Assembly (NCBI GenBank): GCA_002376235.1
Contig: DFNX01000004.1
Location: 62,001 to 126,000, forward strand
Length of the DNA stretch: 64,000 bases
Origin: Neorhizobium sp. UBA3556
GTDB lineage: Bacteria > Pseudomonadota > Alphaproteobacteria > Rhizobiales > Rhizobiaceae
Direction of reading: 5' to 3'
Shown here: positions 33,983 to 42,108 of the stretch, piece after piece
Position numbering within the stretch: the stretch's first letter is position 1
Layout of the letters: the number at the start of each line of letters is the position of its first letter
Position numbers and translations under genes: made by a program
Notes under the pieces: generated by a model
The model's input: the letters and a program-made list of their open reading frames with translations, nothing else
Database searches by the model: none
Told to the model about the DNA's origin: nothing

Positions 33983-34666
33983 ATGACCTATTTCCCAGCC
34001 AAACTGCTTGCGGGCTACCGCAATTTCATGAGCGGACGCTATACCGATGAGCGCGAGCGCTACCGTGTTCTTGCCGAAAACGGGCAGAAGCCGCACACGC
34101 TTCTGATTGCCTGTTGTGACTCCCGCGCCGCGCCGGAAACGATTTTCGACTGCGGACCGGGTGAGCTTTTCGTGGTTCGCAACATCGCCAACATGGTGCC
34201 GCCCTATGAGCCGGACAGCCAGTTCCATGGCACGTCAGCAGCGCTCGAATATGCAATCCAGGTATTGAAGATCCGCGATATCGTGGTGATGGGCCATGGC
34301 CGCTGCGGTGGCATTCAGGCGGCGCTGGATCCGACGCTCGAGCCGCTTTCGCCGGGCGACTTCATCGGAAAGTGGATCGGCCTTGTCAGGCCTGCGGCTT
34401 CGCAGATCCAGAGCAATAACCTGATGACCGCATCTGAACGGCAGACGGCTCTTGAGCGCGTTTCGATCCGCAATTCGATCGCCAATCTCGCAAGTTTCCC
34501 GTTCATCGAGGCGCTGACGGAAAAGGGTGAACTGTCGGTTCACGGTGCCTGGTTCGATATTTCGAGCGGAGAGCTGTGGGTGATGAACCAGAAGGGCGAT
34601 TTCATCCGCCCCGATCTGGAAACGGAACTGGCGCCTGCCGAAGAGGATCAGGCGCCTGCTCCCTGA
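33983..34666 (+). CDS. Beta-class carbonic anhydrase
   Basis: The 227-residue enzyme interconverts CO2 and bicarbonate in the cytosol. Zinc ligands and the Asp-Arg dyad are visible: C44-x-D46-x-R48 in ACCDSR and H105-xx-C108 in GHGRCGG. Further family segments are GELFVVRNIANMVPP and HGTSAALEYA. The C-terminus is extended by an acidic, proline-rich tail (APAEEDQAPAP). The gene stands alone, divergent from the glutamate dehydrogenase and convergent with the transglycosylase gene with a gap of three bases. Confidence 0.95.
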   Translation: MTYFPAKLLAGYRNFMSGRYTDERERYRVLAENGQKPHTLLIACCDSRAAPETIFDCGPGELFVVRNIANMVPPYEPDSQFHGTSAALEYAIQVLKIRDIVVMGHGRCGGIQAALDPTLEPLSPGDFIGKWIGLVRPAASQIQSNNLMTASERQTALERVSIRNSIANLASFPFIEALTEKGELSVHGAWFDISSGELWVMNQKGDFIRPDLETELAPAEEDQAPAP

Positions 34667-34669
34667 CGA

Positions 34670-35479
34670 TTATTTGCCGTCGATCTCAGCGCCCATGTAA
34701 GCAATGGCGCGCTGATAGACGGTTGCAGCATTCCAGCCCTGGATGGCTACGAAGCTCGGCTGGCCGGGCTGGTAGCCAGCACCGGCGACCCAGCCGTGGC
34801 CTTTGAGGAAGTTGGCGGTCGATGTGAGCGCATCGGCACGCGAACCAACCATGTCAACATGGCCGTCGCCATCGCCGTCTGCGCCGTAACGGATGACGTT
34901 CAGCGGCAGGAACTGGGTCTGGCCGATTTCGCCGTGGGCTGCGCCCTTGGCAGTCGTGCTCAGGTCGCCGCGGGCGACGAGTTTCAATGCGGCATAGAGC
35001 TGTTCGGTAAAGTAGTCCGAACGGCGGCAGTCATAGGCAAGTGTCGCCACAGCCGAGAGGGTGTGCTGGTTGCCCATGAAGCGACCAAAACCCGTTTCCA
35101 TGCCCCAGATAGCGATAATCGGTCCAGCCGGGACGCCATAACGGCGCTCAAGGCGATCGAAAAGCGAGGCATTGGCGGACTTCATCTTCTTACCCTGCGA
35201 GATGATGGTCGTCGCGCCGCGTTTTCTGAGGAACTCATCGAAGGAAAGCTTGAAGCTCTTCTGGCCGCGGTCAGCGCTGATCGTGGCGCGATTGTAGGAG
35301 ACGCTGGCAAAAGCGCGCTCGACTACTGCGGGGCTGATCCCGTTCGATGGAGCGATCTGTTTGAAATCCTGTACCCAGCGATTGAAGCCGGAGGAATCGT
35401 TTCCGCATTGCTGCGCAGCAGCTGGGCCTGCGATCGTGAGTGCGGTGAAGGCCAGTCCTGCGAGTAGAAGCTTGTTCAT
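34670..35479 (-). CDS. Lytic murein transglycosylase, MltB-like (SLT_2)
   Basis: This 269-residue secreted enzyme cleaves the MurNAc-GlcNAc bond with formation of 1,6-anhydro ends. A signal peptide with cleavage after GPAAA (about residue 22) has no lipobox, so it is probably soluble in the periplasm. The catalytic Glu128 lies in IWGMETGFGRFMG. An EF-hand-like loop, YGADGDGDGHVDM, matches the calcium site of MltB. GEIGQTQFLPLNVI is the second family motif. The gene ends three bases from the carbonic anhydrase stop; no terminator is evident there. Confidence 0.92.
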   Translation of the reverse strand: MNKLLLAGLAFTALTIAGPAAAQQCGNDSSGFNRWVQDFKQIAPSNGISPAVVERAFASVSYNRATISADRGQKSFKLSFDEFLRKRGATTIISQGKKMKSANASLFDRLERRYGVPAGPIIAIWGMETGFGRFMGNQHTLSAVATLAYDCRRSDYFTEQLYAALKLVARGDLSTTAKGAAHGEIGQTQFLPLNVIRYGADGDGDGHVDMVGSRADALTSTANFLKGHGWVAGAGYQPGQPSFVAIQGWNAATVYQRAIAYMGAEIDGK

Positions 35480-35601
35480 GCTTTAATCCGTGTTTGCCGT
35501 TCAGCGGCGGTGCATCCCTGCCCCACTATTCGTTGCAAATGTTCCGGGTTGCAAGCAAACACCGTCCGAATCCGCATGAATAGTTCGTGAGGACATTCTT
35601 A

Positions 35602-35634
35602 CAAAAAGAAAACCCCGCCCAATGACGGGATTTT
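35602..35634 (-). terminator. Rho-independent terminator of asd
   Basis: On the minus strand AAAATCCCG pairs with CGGGGTTTT (plus positions 35626-35634 with 35609-35617; one G-T wobble) around an eight-base loop and is followed by CTTTTT. It lies 33 bases after the asd stop. Confidence 0.8.
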
Positions 35635-35666
35635 CTAGATCGATATGCTTAACAATTTCTGATTTT

Positions 35667-36701
35667 TCAGGCTGCGGCCTTGCGCGGCTTGATAAGGCCA
35701 CGGTTGACCAGCAGTTCTGCGATCTGGATGGCGTTAAGTGCGGCACCCTTGCGCAAGTTGTCGGAGACGACCCAGATGTTGAGGCCGTTTTCGACCGTAG
35801 CATCCTCGCGGATACGGGAGATGTAGGTCGCATCTTCACCGGCGGATTCAACCGGGGTGATGTAGCCGCCATTTTCATGCTTATCGATGACGAGGCAGCC
35901 CGGTGCTTCGCGCAGGATATCGCGCGCCTGATCGGCGGTGATCTCGTTTTCGAACTCGATATTGACCGATTCGGAGTGGCCGATGAAAACCGGAACGCGC
36001 ACGGCGGTGCAGGTTACTTTGATCTTCGGATCGAGCATCTTCTTTGTCTCGGCGAGAACCTTCCACTCTTCCTTTGTGTATCCGTCTTCCATGAAGACAT
36101 CGATATGTGGAATGACGTTGAAGGCGATGCGCTTGGTGAACTTCTTCGATTCGATCGGATCGGCAACGAAGACGGCACGGGTCTGGGTGAAGAGTTCGTC
36201 CATGCCTTCCTTGCCGGCGCCGGAGACCGACTGGTAGGTGGAGACGACGACGCGCTTGATCTTGGCAGCATCATGCAGCGGCTTCAAGGCGACGACGAGC
36301 TGAGCAGTCGAGCAATTCGGATTTGCGATGATGTTCTTCTTGGTGAAGCCGGTGACCGCATCCGGGTTTACTTCCGGGACGATGAGCGGCACTTCCGAAT
36401 CGTAACGCCAGGCGGACGAGTTGTCGATGACGACGCAACCCTGCGCGCCGATCTTGGGCGACCACTTCTTGGAGATATCGCCACCGGCGGACATCAGGCA
36501 GATGTCGGTGTCGGAGAAATCGTAGTTCTCAAGGTTGGAGACCTTTAGCGTCTTGTCGCCGAAAGATACTTCGGTGCCCTGGCTGCGCGCAGAAGCCAGT
36601 GCGACAACCTCGGAAGCAGGAAAACCGCGTTCTGCCAGGATGTTCAGCATTTCCCTGCCGACATTGCCGGTAGCACCGGCGACTGCAATCTTGAAACCCA
36701 T
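35667..36701 (-). CDS. asd: Aspartate-semialdehyde dehydrogenase
   Basis: Asd reduces aspartyl phosphate to aspartate semialdehyde, the branch point to lysine/diaminopimelate, threonine and methionine. The 344-residue protein has the NADP-binding motif AVAGATGNVGREM at the N-terminus. The catalytic Cys130 is in IIANPNCSTAQL, and SGAGKEGMDEL follows. The start ATG at 36701 is clear. The unusually long 471-base upstream region contains a short Lys/Thr-rich open frame and hairpins, which suggests leader control. A terminator follows the gene. Confidence 0.96.
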   Translation of the reverse strand: MGFKIAVAGATGNVGREMLNILAERGFPASEVVALASARSQGTEVSFGDKTLKVSNLENYDFSDTDICLMSAGGDISKKWSPKIGAQGCVVIDNSSAWRYDSEVPLIVPEVNPDAVTGFTKKNIIANPNCSTAQLVVALKPLHDAAKIKRVVVSTYQSVSGAGKEGMDELFTQTRAVFVADPIESKKFTKRIAFNVIPHIDVFMEDGYTKEEWKVLAETKKMLDPKIKVTCTAVRVPVFIGHSESVNIEFENEITADQARDILREAPGCLVIDKHENGGYITPVESAGEDATYISRIREDATVENGLNIWVVSDNLRKGAALNAIQIAELLVNRGLIKPRKAAA

Positions 36702-36814
36702 GTCTATGCTCTCTTTCTGTCTCTCCTCGGTCTTGTGAGGGGGAAGCCGTACCTCAGAGGCACGGTGTTCCTTGTCCCCGGCCTTACCGGGGAGAGAGCG
36801 GCGGGCCAGAGACG

Positions 36815-36952
36815 TCAGACGGTTTTCGTCGTCGTTTTGGCCTTGGTTTTGGAGAAAGCGAAAAAACGCTGTCCGGCTTGTTCAGCCGGCAGGCAAGATG
36901 CAGCGATGTCAAAGTCGCAGGCGATCATAGGGGCGTTTTCCCGTTCGCGCAT
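36815..36952 (-). CDS. Candidate Lys/Thr-rich leader peptide upstream of asd
   Basis: A 45-codon minus-strand frame runs from ATG at 36952 (MRERENAPMIACDFDIA) to TGA at 36815; an internal ATG at 36928 would give 37 residues. The last twelve residues are SKTKAKTTTKTV, with four Lys and five Thr codons. Asd supplies precursors of exactly these amino acids. A terminator-like hairpin lies within the frame, just upstream of this run. Two more hairpins stand between its stop and asd: CCCCGG/CCGGGG at 36776-36792, and a stem near 36742-36764. Translation signals are weak (GGGA about 12 bases before the second ATG). The coding status is inferred. Confidence 0.4.
   Translation of the reverse strand: MRERENAPMIACDFDIAASCLPAEQAGQRFFAFSKTKAKTTTKTV
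36861..36892 (-). terminator. Terminator-like hairpin inside the asd leader
   Basis: On the minus strand CCGGCT pairs with AGCCGG (plus 36884-36889 with 36873-36878) around a five-base loop, extended by CTG/CAG across a bulge, and followed by CG and six T residues (36866-36861). It lies about 160 bases upstream of the asd start and within the candidate leader frame. It could attenuate asd or end a short independent RNA. The remaining sequence to 37172 holds no recognisable gene. Confidence 0.55.
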
Positions 36953-37172
36953 GTGTTTAGAACATTTTGGAATGGAGTCAAGCTACGTGGAGCATCCATG
37001 CGGCCTCGCTTGAAAGCCGTTTTTTTAGACGAAAGTCATAATCCCAAAGCATCACTCACCGGATGTCCTGTTTTCTGTCAATCTGGGATTATCGCGTCAC
37101 GGTTGTTTCGGTGAAGGAGGAAAGCCGAAACGGTTTGCCGGACGCGGGTTTCACCTTGTTGGGAGGACGACA

Positions 37173-38870
37173 ATGGCAAATGTCACAGCGACGGCCGATA
37201 CCAGGACAAAGCCGATGACGCCCGAGGAGAGGAAGGTGATCATCGCCTCCTCGCTCGGTACCGTGTTCGAGTGGTACGATTTCTATCTTTACGGAACGCT
37301 GGCTGCGATTATCGGCAAGCAGTTCTTCTCGCAATTCCCACCGGCGACGCAGGCGATTTTCGCACTCCTGACATTTGCCGCAGGCTTTCTGGTCCGGCCG
37401 TTTGGCGCGCTGGTCTTCGGTCGTCTCGGAGATCTTGTCGGCCGCAAATACACCTTTCTTCTCACCATCCTGATCATGGGTCTATCGACCTTTGCTGTCG
37501 GTCTTCTGCCGAGCTATGATCAGATCGGTGTCATTGCGCCCATCATTCTTGTCCTGCTGCGCATGGCTCAAGGCCTGGCGCTGGGCGGTGAATATGGCGG
37601 TGCGGTGGTCTATGTTGCCGAGCACTCGCCGCGCAACAGGCGCGGTTTCTACACCGCCTGGATCCAGACCACGGCGACGCTGGGTCTGCTTCTGTCACTG
37701 TTCGTGATTGTTACCTTGCGCATGAACCTCGGTGAGGAGGCATTCCAGACGACACAGCCGATCTTGTTCGGCCTTCAGGGCGGATGGCGCATTCCCTTCC
37801 TCCTGTCGATCATCCTGCTGATCATCTCGATCTACATTCGTCTGCAGATGCATGAATCGCCGCTCTTCAAAAAGATGAAGGAAGAAGGCACCCAGTCGAA
37901 GGCACCGCTGTCGGAAGCATTCGGTACCTGGAACAACGGCAGGATTGTGCTGATCGCGCTGTTCGGTCTCGTGATCGGTCAGGCGGTTGTCTGGTATACG
38001 GGGCAGTTCTATGCCTTGTTCTTTCTCCAGACCGTGCTGAAGGTCGACCTTCTCACTGCCAACGTGCTGATTGCCTGGGCGCTGATTATCGCTACCCCCT
38101 TCTTCCTGGTGTTCGGCTCGCTTTCTGACCGGATCGGACGCAAACCGGTGATCCTGGCGGGCTGCATTCTCGCGGCAGCGACTTACTTCCCGCTGTTCAG
38201 CGCGCTGACAACGGCTGCCAATCCGACCTATGCCAACGCTATCGAGACCGTGAAGGCAGAGGTCTCAGCCGATCCCGCCACTTGCGGCTCCCTGTTCGAC
38301 CCGGTCGGGATTCGCACCTTCACGACGCCTTGCGACGTGATGCGCCGAACCATGTCACAGCAGGCCTTCCGTTATACTCAGGTGAGCGCGCCCGCCGGTT
38401 CACCGGCTCAGCTCATCATCAACGGCGGTACGCCGATCGCCTTCACTGATGCTCCGGCTTTCAGTGCGGCGCTCGGCCCCGCCATGGTGGCGGCCGGCTA
38501 TCCGGCTGCGAATGACCCGGCAAAGGTCAAGGTAGACGGGTTCTTCTCTGCGCTTGCCAACGGTCAATCGCTGAAAATCATCGCCATCCTGACGATCATG
38601 GTCATCTACGTCACCATCGTCTACGGCCCGATTGCCGCTGCGCTTGTCGAGTTCTTCCCGACCCGCATCCGCTATACGGCGATGTCGCTGCCTTACCACA
38701 TTGGTAATGGCTGGTTCGGTGGCCTGCTGCCGGCCACATCCTTCGCGATCGTCGCCTCTACCGGCGATATCTTTGCTGGTCTTTGGTATCCCGTCCTCTT
38801 TGCCCTGATGACGGTCGTTATCGGTGCCCTTTTCGTCCGGGAGAGACGGGACGTCGATCTGGCGAACTGA
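37173..38870 (+). CDS. MFS transporter, metabolite:H+ symporter (MHS/ProP-like) family
   Basis: The 565-residue polytopic protein has MHS-family signatures: SSLGTVFEWYDFYLYGTLA in the first membrane segment, RPFGALVFGRLGDLVGRKY in loop 2-3, and GEYGGAVVYVAEHSP. Members import osmolytes or organic acids (proline/betaine, 2-oxoglutarate, shikimate). It is longer than most because of a roughly 120-residue insertion between membrane segments (about residues 350-470, with NPTYANAIETVKAEV and two Cys), predicted to be periplasmic. The substrate cannot be assigned. The ATG follows GGGAGGACGA. Confidence 0.88.
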   Translation: MANVTATADTRTKPMTPEERKVIIASSLGTVFEWYDFYLYGTLAAIIGKQFFSQFPPATQAIFALLTFAAGFLVRPFGALVFGRLGDLVGRKYTFLLTILIMGLSTFAVGLLPSYDQIGVIAPIILVLLRMAQGLALGGEYGGAVVYVAEHSPRNRRGFYTAWIQTTATLGLLLSLFVIVTLRMNLGEEAFQTTQPILFGLQGGWRIPFLLSIILLIISIYIRLQMHESPLFKKMKEEGTQSKAPLSEAFGTWNNGRIVLIALFGLVIGQAVVWYTGQFYALFFLQTVLKVDLLTANVLIAWALIIATPFFLVFGSLSDRIGRKPVILAGCILAAATYFPLFSALTTAANPTYANAIETVKAEVSADPATCGSLFDPVGIRTFTTPCDVMRRTMSQQAFRYTQVSAPAGSPAQLIINGGTPIAFTDAPAFSAALGPAMVAAGYPAANDPAKVKVDGFFSALANGQSLKIIAILTIMVIYVTIVYGPIAAALVEFFPTRIRYTAMSLPYHIGNGWFGGLLPATSFAIVASTGDIFAGLWYPVLFALMTVVIGALFVRERRDVDLAN

Positions 38871-38886
38871 GGCGGATCAGCATAAA

Positions 38887-38917
38887 AAAGGGCCCGGCAC
38901 ATCGTGCCGGGCCCTTT
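38887..38917. terminator. Strong bidirectional terminator between the MHS transporter gene and leuB
   Basis: A perfect 14-base stem, AAAGGGCCCGGCAC (38887-38900) with GTGCCGGGCCCTTT (38904-38917), has a three-base loop. Flanking A-runs and T-runs serve both strands. Confidence 0.92.
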
Positions 38918-38935
38918 CTGTTCGTTTTCTTGGGT

Positions 38936-40045
38936 TCAGGCGGAAAATGCCTGGAATTCCTCGAGAATGGCGTCGCCCATCTCGGTCGTGCCGACCTGGC
39001 GGCAACCTTCCGCCATGATGTCGCCGGTGCGGATGCCCTTGTCGAGCACCGTGGCGATCGCCTTTTCGAGGTGATCGGCTTCCGCAATCATGTTGAACGA
39101 GTAACGCAGGCACATGGCGAAGGAGGCAATCATCGCGATCGGGTTGGCGATGCCTTTTCCGGCGATGTCCGGTGCGGAGCCATGTACCGGTTCATACATG
39201 GCCTTGCGCTGACCTGTCTTGGCATCTGCGGCACCAAGCGAGGCGGAAGGCAGCATGCCGAGCGAGCCGGTCAGCATGGCGGCCACGTCCGACAGCATGT
39301 CGCCGAAAAGGTTGTCGGTGACGATGACATCGAACTGTTTTGGCGCGCGAACGAGCTGCATGCCACCGGCATCGGCCAGCATATGTTCCAGCTTCACGTC
39401 GGAATAGGAGCGCTTGTGGGTTTCAGTCACGACCTGATTCCACAGAACACCGGATTTCATGACATTGCGCTTTTCCATCGAGCAGACGGTATTTTTGCGC
39501 GTACGGGCCAGTTCGAAGGCGACGCCGGCGATGCGCTCGATCTCGTATGTATCGTAGATCTGAGTATCGATGCCGCGCTTCTGGCCGTTGCCGAGATCGA
39601 TGATTTCCTTCGGTTCGCCGAAATAGACGCCGCCGGTCAGTTCGCGAACGATCAGGATGTCGAGACCTTCGACGAGTTCAGGCTTCAGCGATGAAGCGGA
39701 GGCCAGGGCCGGGTAGCAGATTGCCGGGCGCAGGTTGGCGAAAAGCTCCATGTCCTTGCGCAGGCGCAGGAGGCCGGCTTCCGGGCGAACCTCATAGGGG
39801 ACCGCATCCCATTTCGGGCCGCCGACGGCACCGAACAGAACGGCATCCGCCGCCATTGCCTTGGCCATGTCCTCTTCGGAAATCGCAACGCCATGGGCGT
39901 CATAGGCGCTGCCGCCGACGAGGCCCTCGTCGAGCGAGAAATCGGCCTTCATCGCGCCGTTCATGTAGGCGATGATCTTGCGGACTTCGCCCATGGCTTC
40001 AGGGCCGATGCCGTCACCGGGAAGAAGGAAGAGGTTCTTTGCCAT
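38936..40045 (-). CDS. leuB: 3-isopropylmalate dehydrogenase
   Basis: LeuB oxidatively decarboxylates 3-isopropylmalate in leucine synthesis. The 369-residue protein starts MAKNLFLLPGDGIGPEAMGE, the usual N-terminus. It has the substrate and metal-binding segment VTDNLFGDMLSDVAAML and the NAD-specificity region PVHGSAPDIAGKGIANPI. It lies downstream of leuD on the same strand with 107 bases between, containing a hairpin. leuC is not in the window. The strong shared terminator ends the unit. Confidence 0.96.
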   Translation of the reverse strand: MAKNLFLLPGDGIGPEAMGEVRKIIAYMNGAMKADFSLDEGLVGGSAYDAHGVAISEEDMAKAMAADAVLFGAVGGPKWDAVPYEVRPEAGLLRLRKDMELFANLRPAICYPALASASSLKPELVEGLDILIVRELTGGVYFGEPKEIIDLGNGQKRGIDTQIYDTYEIERIAGVAFELARTRKNTVCSMEKRNVMKSGVLWNQVVTETHKRSYSDVKLEHMLADAGGMQLVRAPKQFDVIVTDNLFGDMLSDVAAMLTGSLGMLPSASLGAADAKTGQRKAMYEPVHGSAPDIAGKGIANPIAMIASFAMCLRYSFNMIAEADHLEKAIATVLDKGIRTGDIMAEGCRQVGTTEMGDAILEEFQAFSA

Positions 40046-40112
40046 TCGTCTGCTGTCCTTGCAGTTCTTACAGGCTCACAATACCTCACGCAGTGTTGCT
40101 GCGCCTGGAAAC

Positions 40113-40142
40113 CCCTTGTCCGAGCCTGTCGCAGGACAAGGG
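40113..40142. repeat. Palindromic hairpin in the leuD-leuB gap
   Basis: CCCTTGTCC (40113-40121) pairs perfectly with GGACAAGGG (40134-40142) over a 12-base loop. No T-run follows on the minus strand, so it resembles an intergenic palindromic element or an RNA-processing/stability hairpin rather than a terminator. Confidence 0.55.
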
Positions 40143-40152
40143 CCTTGTCTTA

Positions 40153-40758
40153 CTAGAGCCAGGGACGATCGCTGCGGTTCTTCGTCTCGAAGCTTGCGAT
40201 TGCAGCATCGCTTTTCAGCGTCGAGGCGATATCATCCAGCCCTTCCAACAGGATATGGCGGCGGCCGGCGTCGATATCGAAATGAAGGCGGCCGCCATCC
40301 GGGCCGGTGATTTCCTGGGCTTCAAGATCGACCGTCAGGATGGCGTTCGAGCCACGCTCAGCGTCATCCATCAGCTTTTCCAGATCTTCGGGGCTGACGA
40401 CGATCGGCAGAATGCCGTTCTTGAAACAGTTATTGTAAAAAATGTCGGCGAAGCTGGTGGAGATCACGCAACGGATGCCGAAATCCAGCAATGCCCAGGG
40501 AGCGTGTTCGCGAGATGAACCGCAACCGAAATTGTCGCCGGCAACGATGATCTTGGCATCGCGATAAGCCGGCTTGTTCAACACGAAGTCCGGGTTCTCG
40601 GAACCGTCCTCGCGATAACGCGCCTCGGCAAACAGGCCCTTTCCAAGGCCGGTGCGCTTGATTGTCTTGAGATAGTCCTTCGGAATGATCATGTCGGTGT
40701 CGACATTGACAACCGGAAGGGGGGCGGCAACGCCCGTCAGCTTTTCGAATTTTTCCAT
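40153..40758 (-). CDS. leuD: 3-isopropylmalate dehydratase small subunit
   Basis: LeuD is the swivelling small subunit of isopropylmalate isomerase, working with LeuC (not in the window). The 201-residue protein carries PLPVVNVDTDMIIPKDYLK near the N-terminus and GDNFGCGSSREHAPWAL, the aconitase-family swivel motif. Length is standard. It is transcribed leftward towards leuB. The upstream region to the small membrane protein gene includes a GTACC/GGTAC inverted repeat but no leucine-rich leader frame. Confidence 0.96.
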   Translation of the reverse strand: MEKFEKLTGVAAPLPVVNVDTDMIIPKDYLKTIKRTGLGKGLFAEARYREDGSENPDFVLNKPAYRDAKIIVAGDNFGCGSSREHAPWALLDFGIRCVISTSFADIFYNNCFKNGILPIVVSPEDLEKLMDDAERGSNAILTVDLEAQEITGPDGGRLHFDIDAGRRHILLEGLDDIASTLKSDAAIASFETKNRSDRPWL

Positions 40759-40880
40759 GATCGGCCTCCACGAAGACTTTATAGCGCTGCCATAAAGTAT
40801 TTTCGGGAGAATTTGAAGTCCGATTCAGTACCAATCGGTACGCCGCCTGGTAGCGGCCATGATCCGGCTGGTTTCAGGGC

Positions 40881-41108
40881 CTACATGTCGATGATGGTGC
40901 CGCGACCATCGTTCCAGACGCGCATGTCGCTCTGCTTGCTCTTCGCGTGAACCGGCACGGGTTTCAGCTTGCTCGATAGCATCTTTCCAATGGAAAGAAT
41001 GGCAAGCGTTCCCATGAATGCAATCGTTAGCGATGCTGTCAAAAGAGCAGCCGCAGCGAGCAGGGCAATTGCCGTGACGATAACGAAAAAGGACCGAATG
41101 TTTTGCAT
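40881..41108 (-). CDS. Small hypothetical membrane protein
   Basis: The frame encodes 75 residues from the ATG at 41108, which has AAAGG about eight bases upstream; an ATG six codons earlier has no ribosome site. A long hydrophobic stretch (VIVTAIALLAAAALLTASL, then AFMGTLAILSIG) gives one or two membrane segments. A basic linker (KLKPVPVHAKSKQ) and a distinctive C-terminal tail, VWNDGRGTIIDM, follow. I do not recognise a named family. It precedes leuD on the same strand and is divergent from the CitE-like gene. Confidence 0.65.
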   Translation of the reverse strand: MQNIRSFFVIVTAIALLAAAALLTASLTIAFMGTLAILSIGKMLSSKLKPVPVHAKSKQSDMRVWNDGRGTIIDM

Positions 41109-41214
41109 GTCCAAACCTTTCTTCATGTGAAAATGTGGGCCTTGTCATCCCGGCTTGCAAGAGGTTCGTTCAGGTTTGATTGCCGGGATCTCAAAATATT
41201 GGCAAAAGAAGGCG

Positions 41215-42108
41215 ATGAAGCTCTTGAAAAATCATATTGCGCCGGTTCGCCGTTCGCTTCTGAGCGTTCCTGCCGACAATAGGCGTGCCTTGGAAAAAGC
41301 GCCGGGTCTTGATTGCGATGGCGTGATTTACGACCTCGAAGATTCCGTCGCGTCCGAAAAAAAGGTGGAAGCGCGCGAAAATCTTGCAACCGCGTTCTCG
41401 CAGCAGCGCTCGTCGCTTCAGGAGCGGATCATCCGCATCAATCCGCTCGAAAGCGGGTTCGGTGAAGATGATGTGAAACTGGTTGCGCAGATCCTGCCGG
41501 ACGCGGTTGCTCTTCCCAAGGTCGAACATGCCGATGAAATCGCTGCGGTTGCCGACATGCTTGCCCGGTTTGCTCCGGCAAAGCAGATCGCTTTGTGGGC
41601 CATGATCGAGACACCGAAAGGTGTTTTGAATGCTGCTTCGGTTGCGGCGGCGGGGAATGGTCCAGAATGTCTTGTGGTAGGTTTGAATGACCTGCGCAAG
41701 GAGACCGGGGTTCCGGCGCAGCCGGGGCGGACCTATCTTGTACCATGGCTGATGCAGATCGTGCTTGCCGGTCGTGCCCATGGCGTCGATGTGATCGACA
41801 GCGTGTTCAACGATTTCAGGGACGATGCCGGCTTTGCTGCAGAATGTGTGCAGGGTCTGGCAATGGGTTTTTCAGGGAAAATGCTCATTCATCCGGCGCA
41901 GATCGACATTGCCAACCGGCATTTCGGACCGGAACCGCAAGCCGTCGCCCAAGCGGAGGCGATCGTCGCGGCTTTTGAACGGCCGGAGGCGCAGGGCCTC
42001 AACGTTATCAACCTTGATGGAAAAATGATCGAGCGCCTTCACTTCGAGGAGGCTAAGACACTTCTGGCGCAGGCCGCCATGATTTTTGCAAGAAAGAAGT
42101 CCCAATGA
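41215..42108 (+). CDS. CitE-like HpcH/HpaI-family CoA ester lyase
   Basis: The 297-residue protein belongs to the CitE/malyl-CoA lyase branch of HpcH/HpaI aldolases, which cleave or hydrolyse short acyl-CoA esters with Mg. Seen are RRSLLSVPADNRRALEKA, CDGVIYDLEDSVASEKK (metal-binding Glu-Asp region), IETPKGVLNA and GFSGKMLIHPAQI. There are no citrate lyase partners nearby, so this is probably a stand-alone lyase or thioesterase; the substrate is unknown. I prefer the ATG at 41215 with AAAGAAGG upstream. Its stop overlaps the next gene (ATGA). Confidence 0.85.
   Translation: MKLLKNHIAPVRRSLLSVPADNRRALEKAPGLDCDGVIYDLEDSVASEKKVEARENLATAFSQQRSSLQERIIRINPLESGFGEDDVKLVAQILPDAVALPKVEHADEIAAVADMLARFAPAKQIALWAMIETPKGVLNAASVAAAGNGPECLVVGLNDLRKETGVPAQPGRTYLVPWLMQIVLAGRAHGVDVIDSVFNDFRDDAGFAAECVQGLAMGFSGKMLIHPAQIDIANRHFGPEPQAVAQAEAIVAAFERPEAQGLNVINLDGKMIERLHFEEAKTLLAQAAMIFARKKSQ

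Noticed and set aside
36735..37013. A 92-codon plus-strand frame in the asd upstream region
   Set aside because: No ribosome site or conserved character; the opposite strand offers a better explanation (leader frame and hairpins for asd).
37001..37026. Plus-strand CGGC/GCCG hairpin followed by seven T residues upstream of the MHS transporter
   Set aside because: The stem is only four pairs, too weak to call a terminator, although the T-run is long.
40801..40880. Search for a leucine-rich leader peptide upstream of leuD
   Set aside because: The short frame present (MAATRRRTDWY) has no leucine codons, and no terminator/antiterminator pair is apparent.
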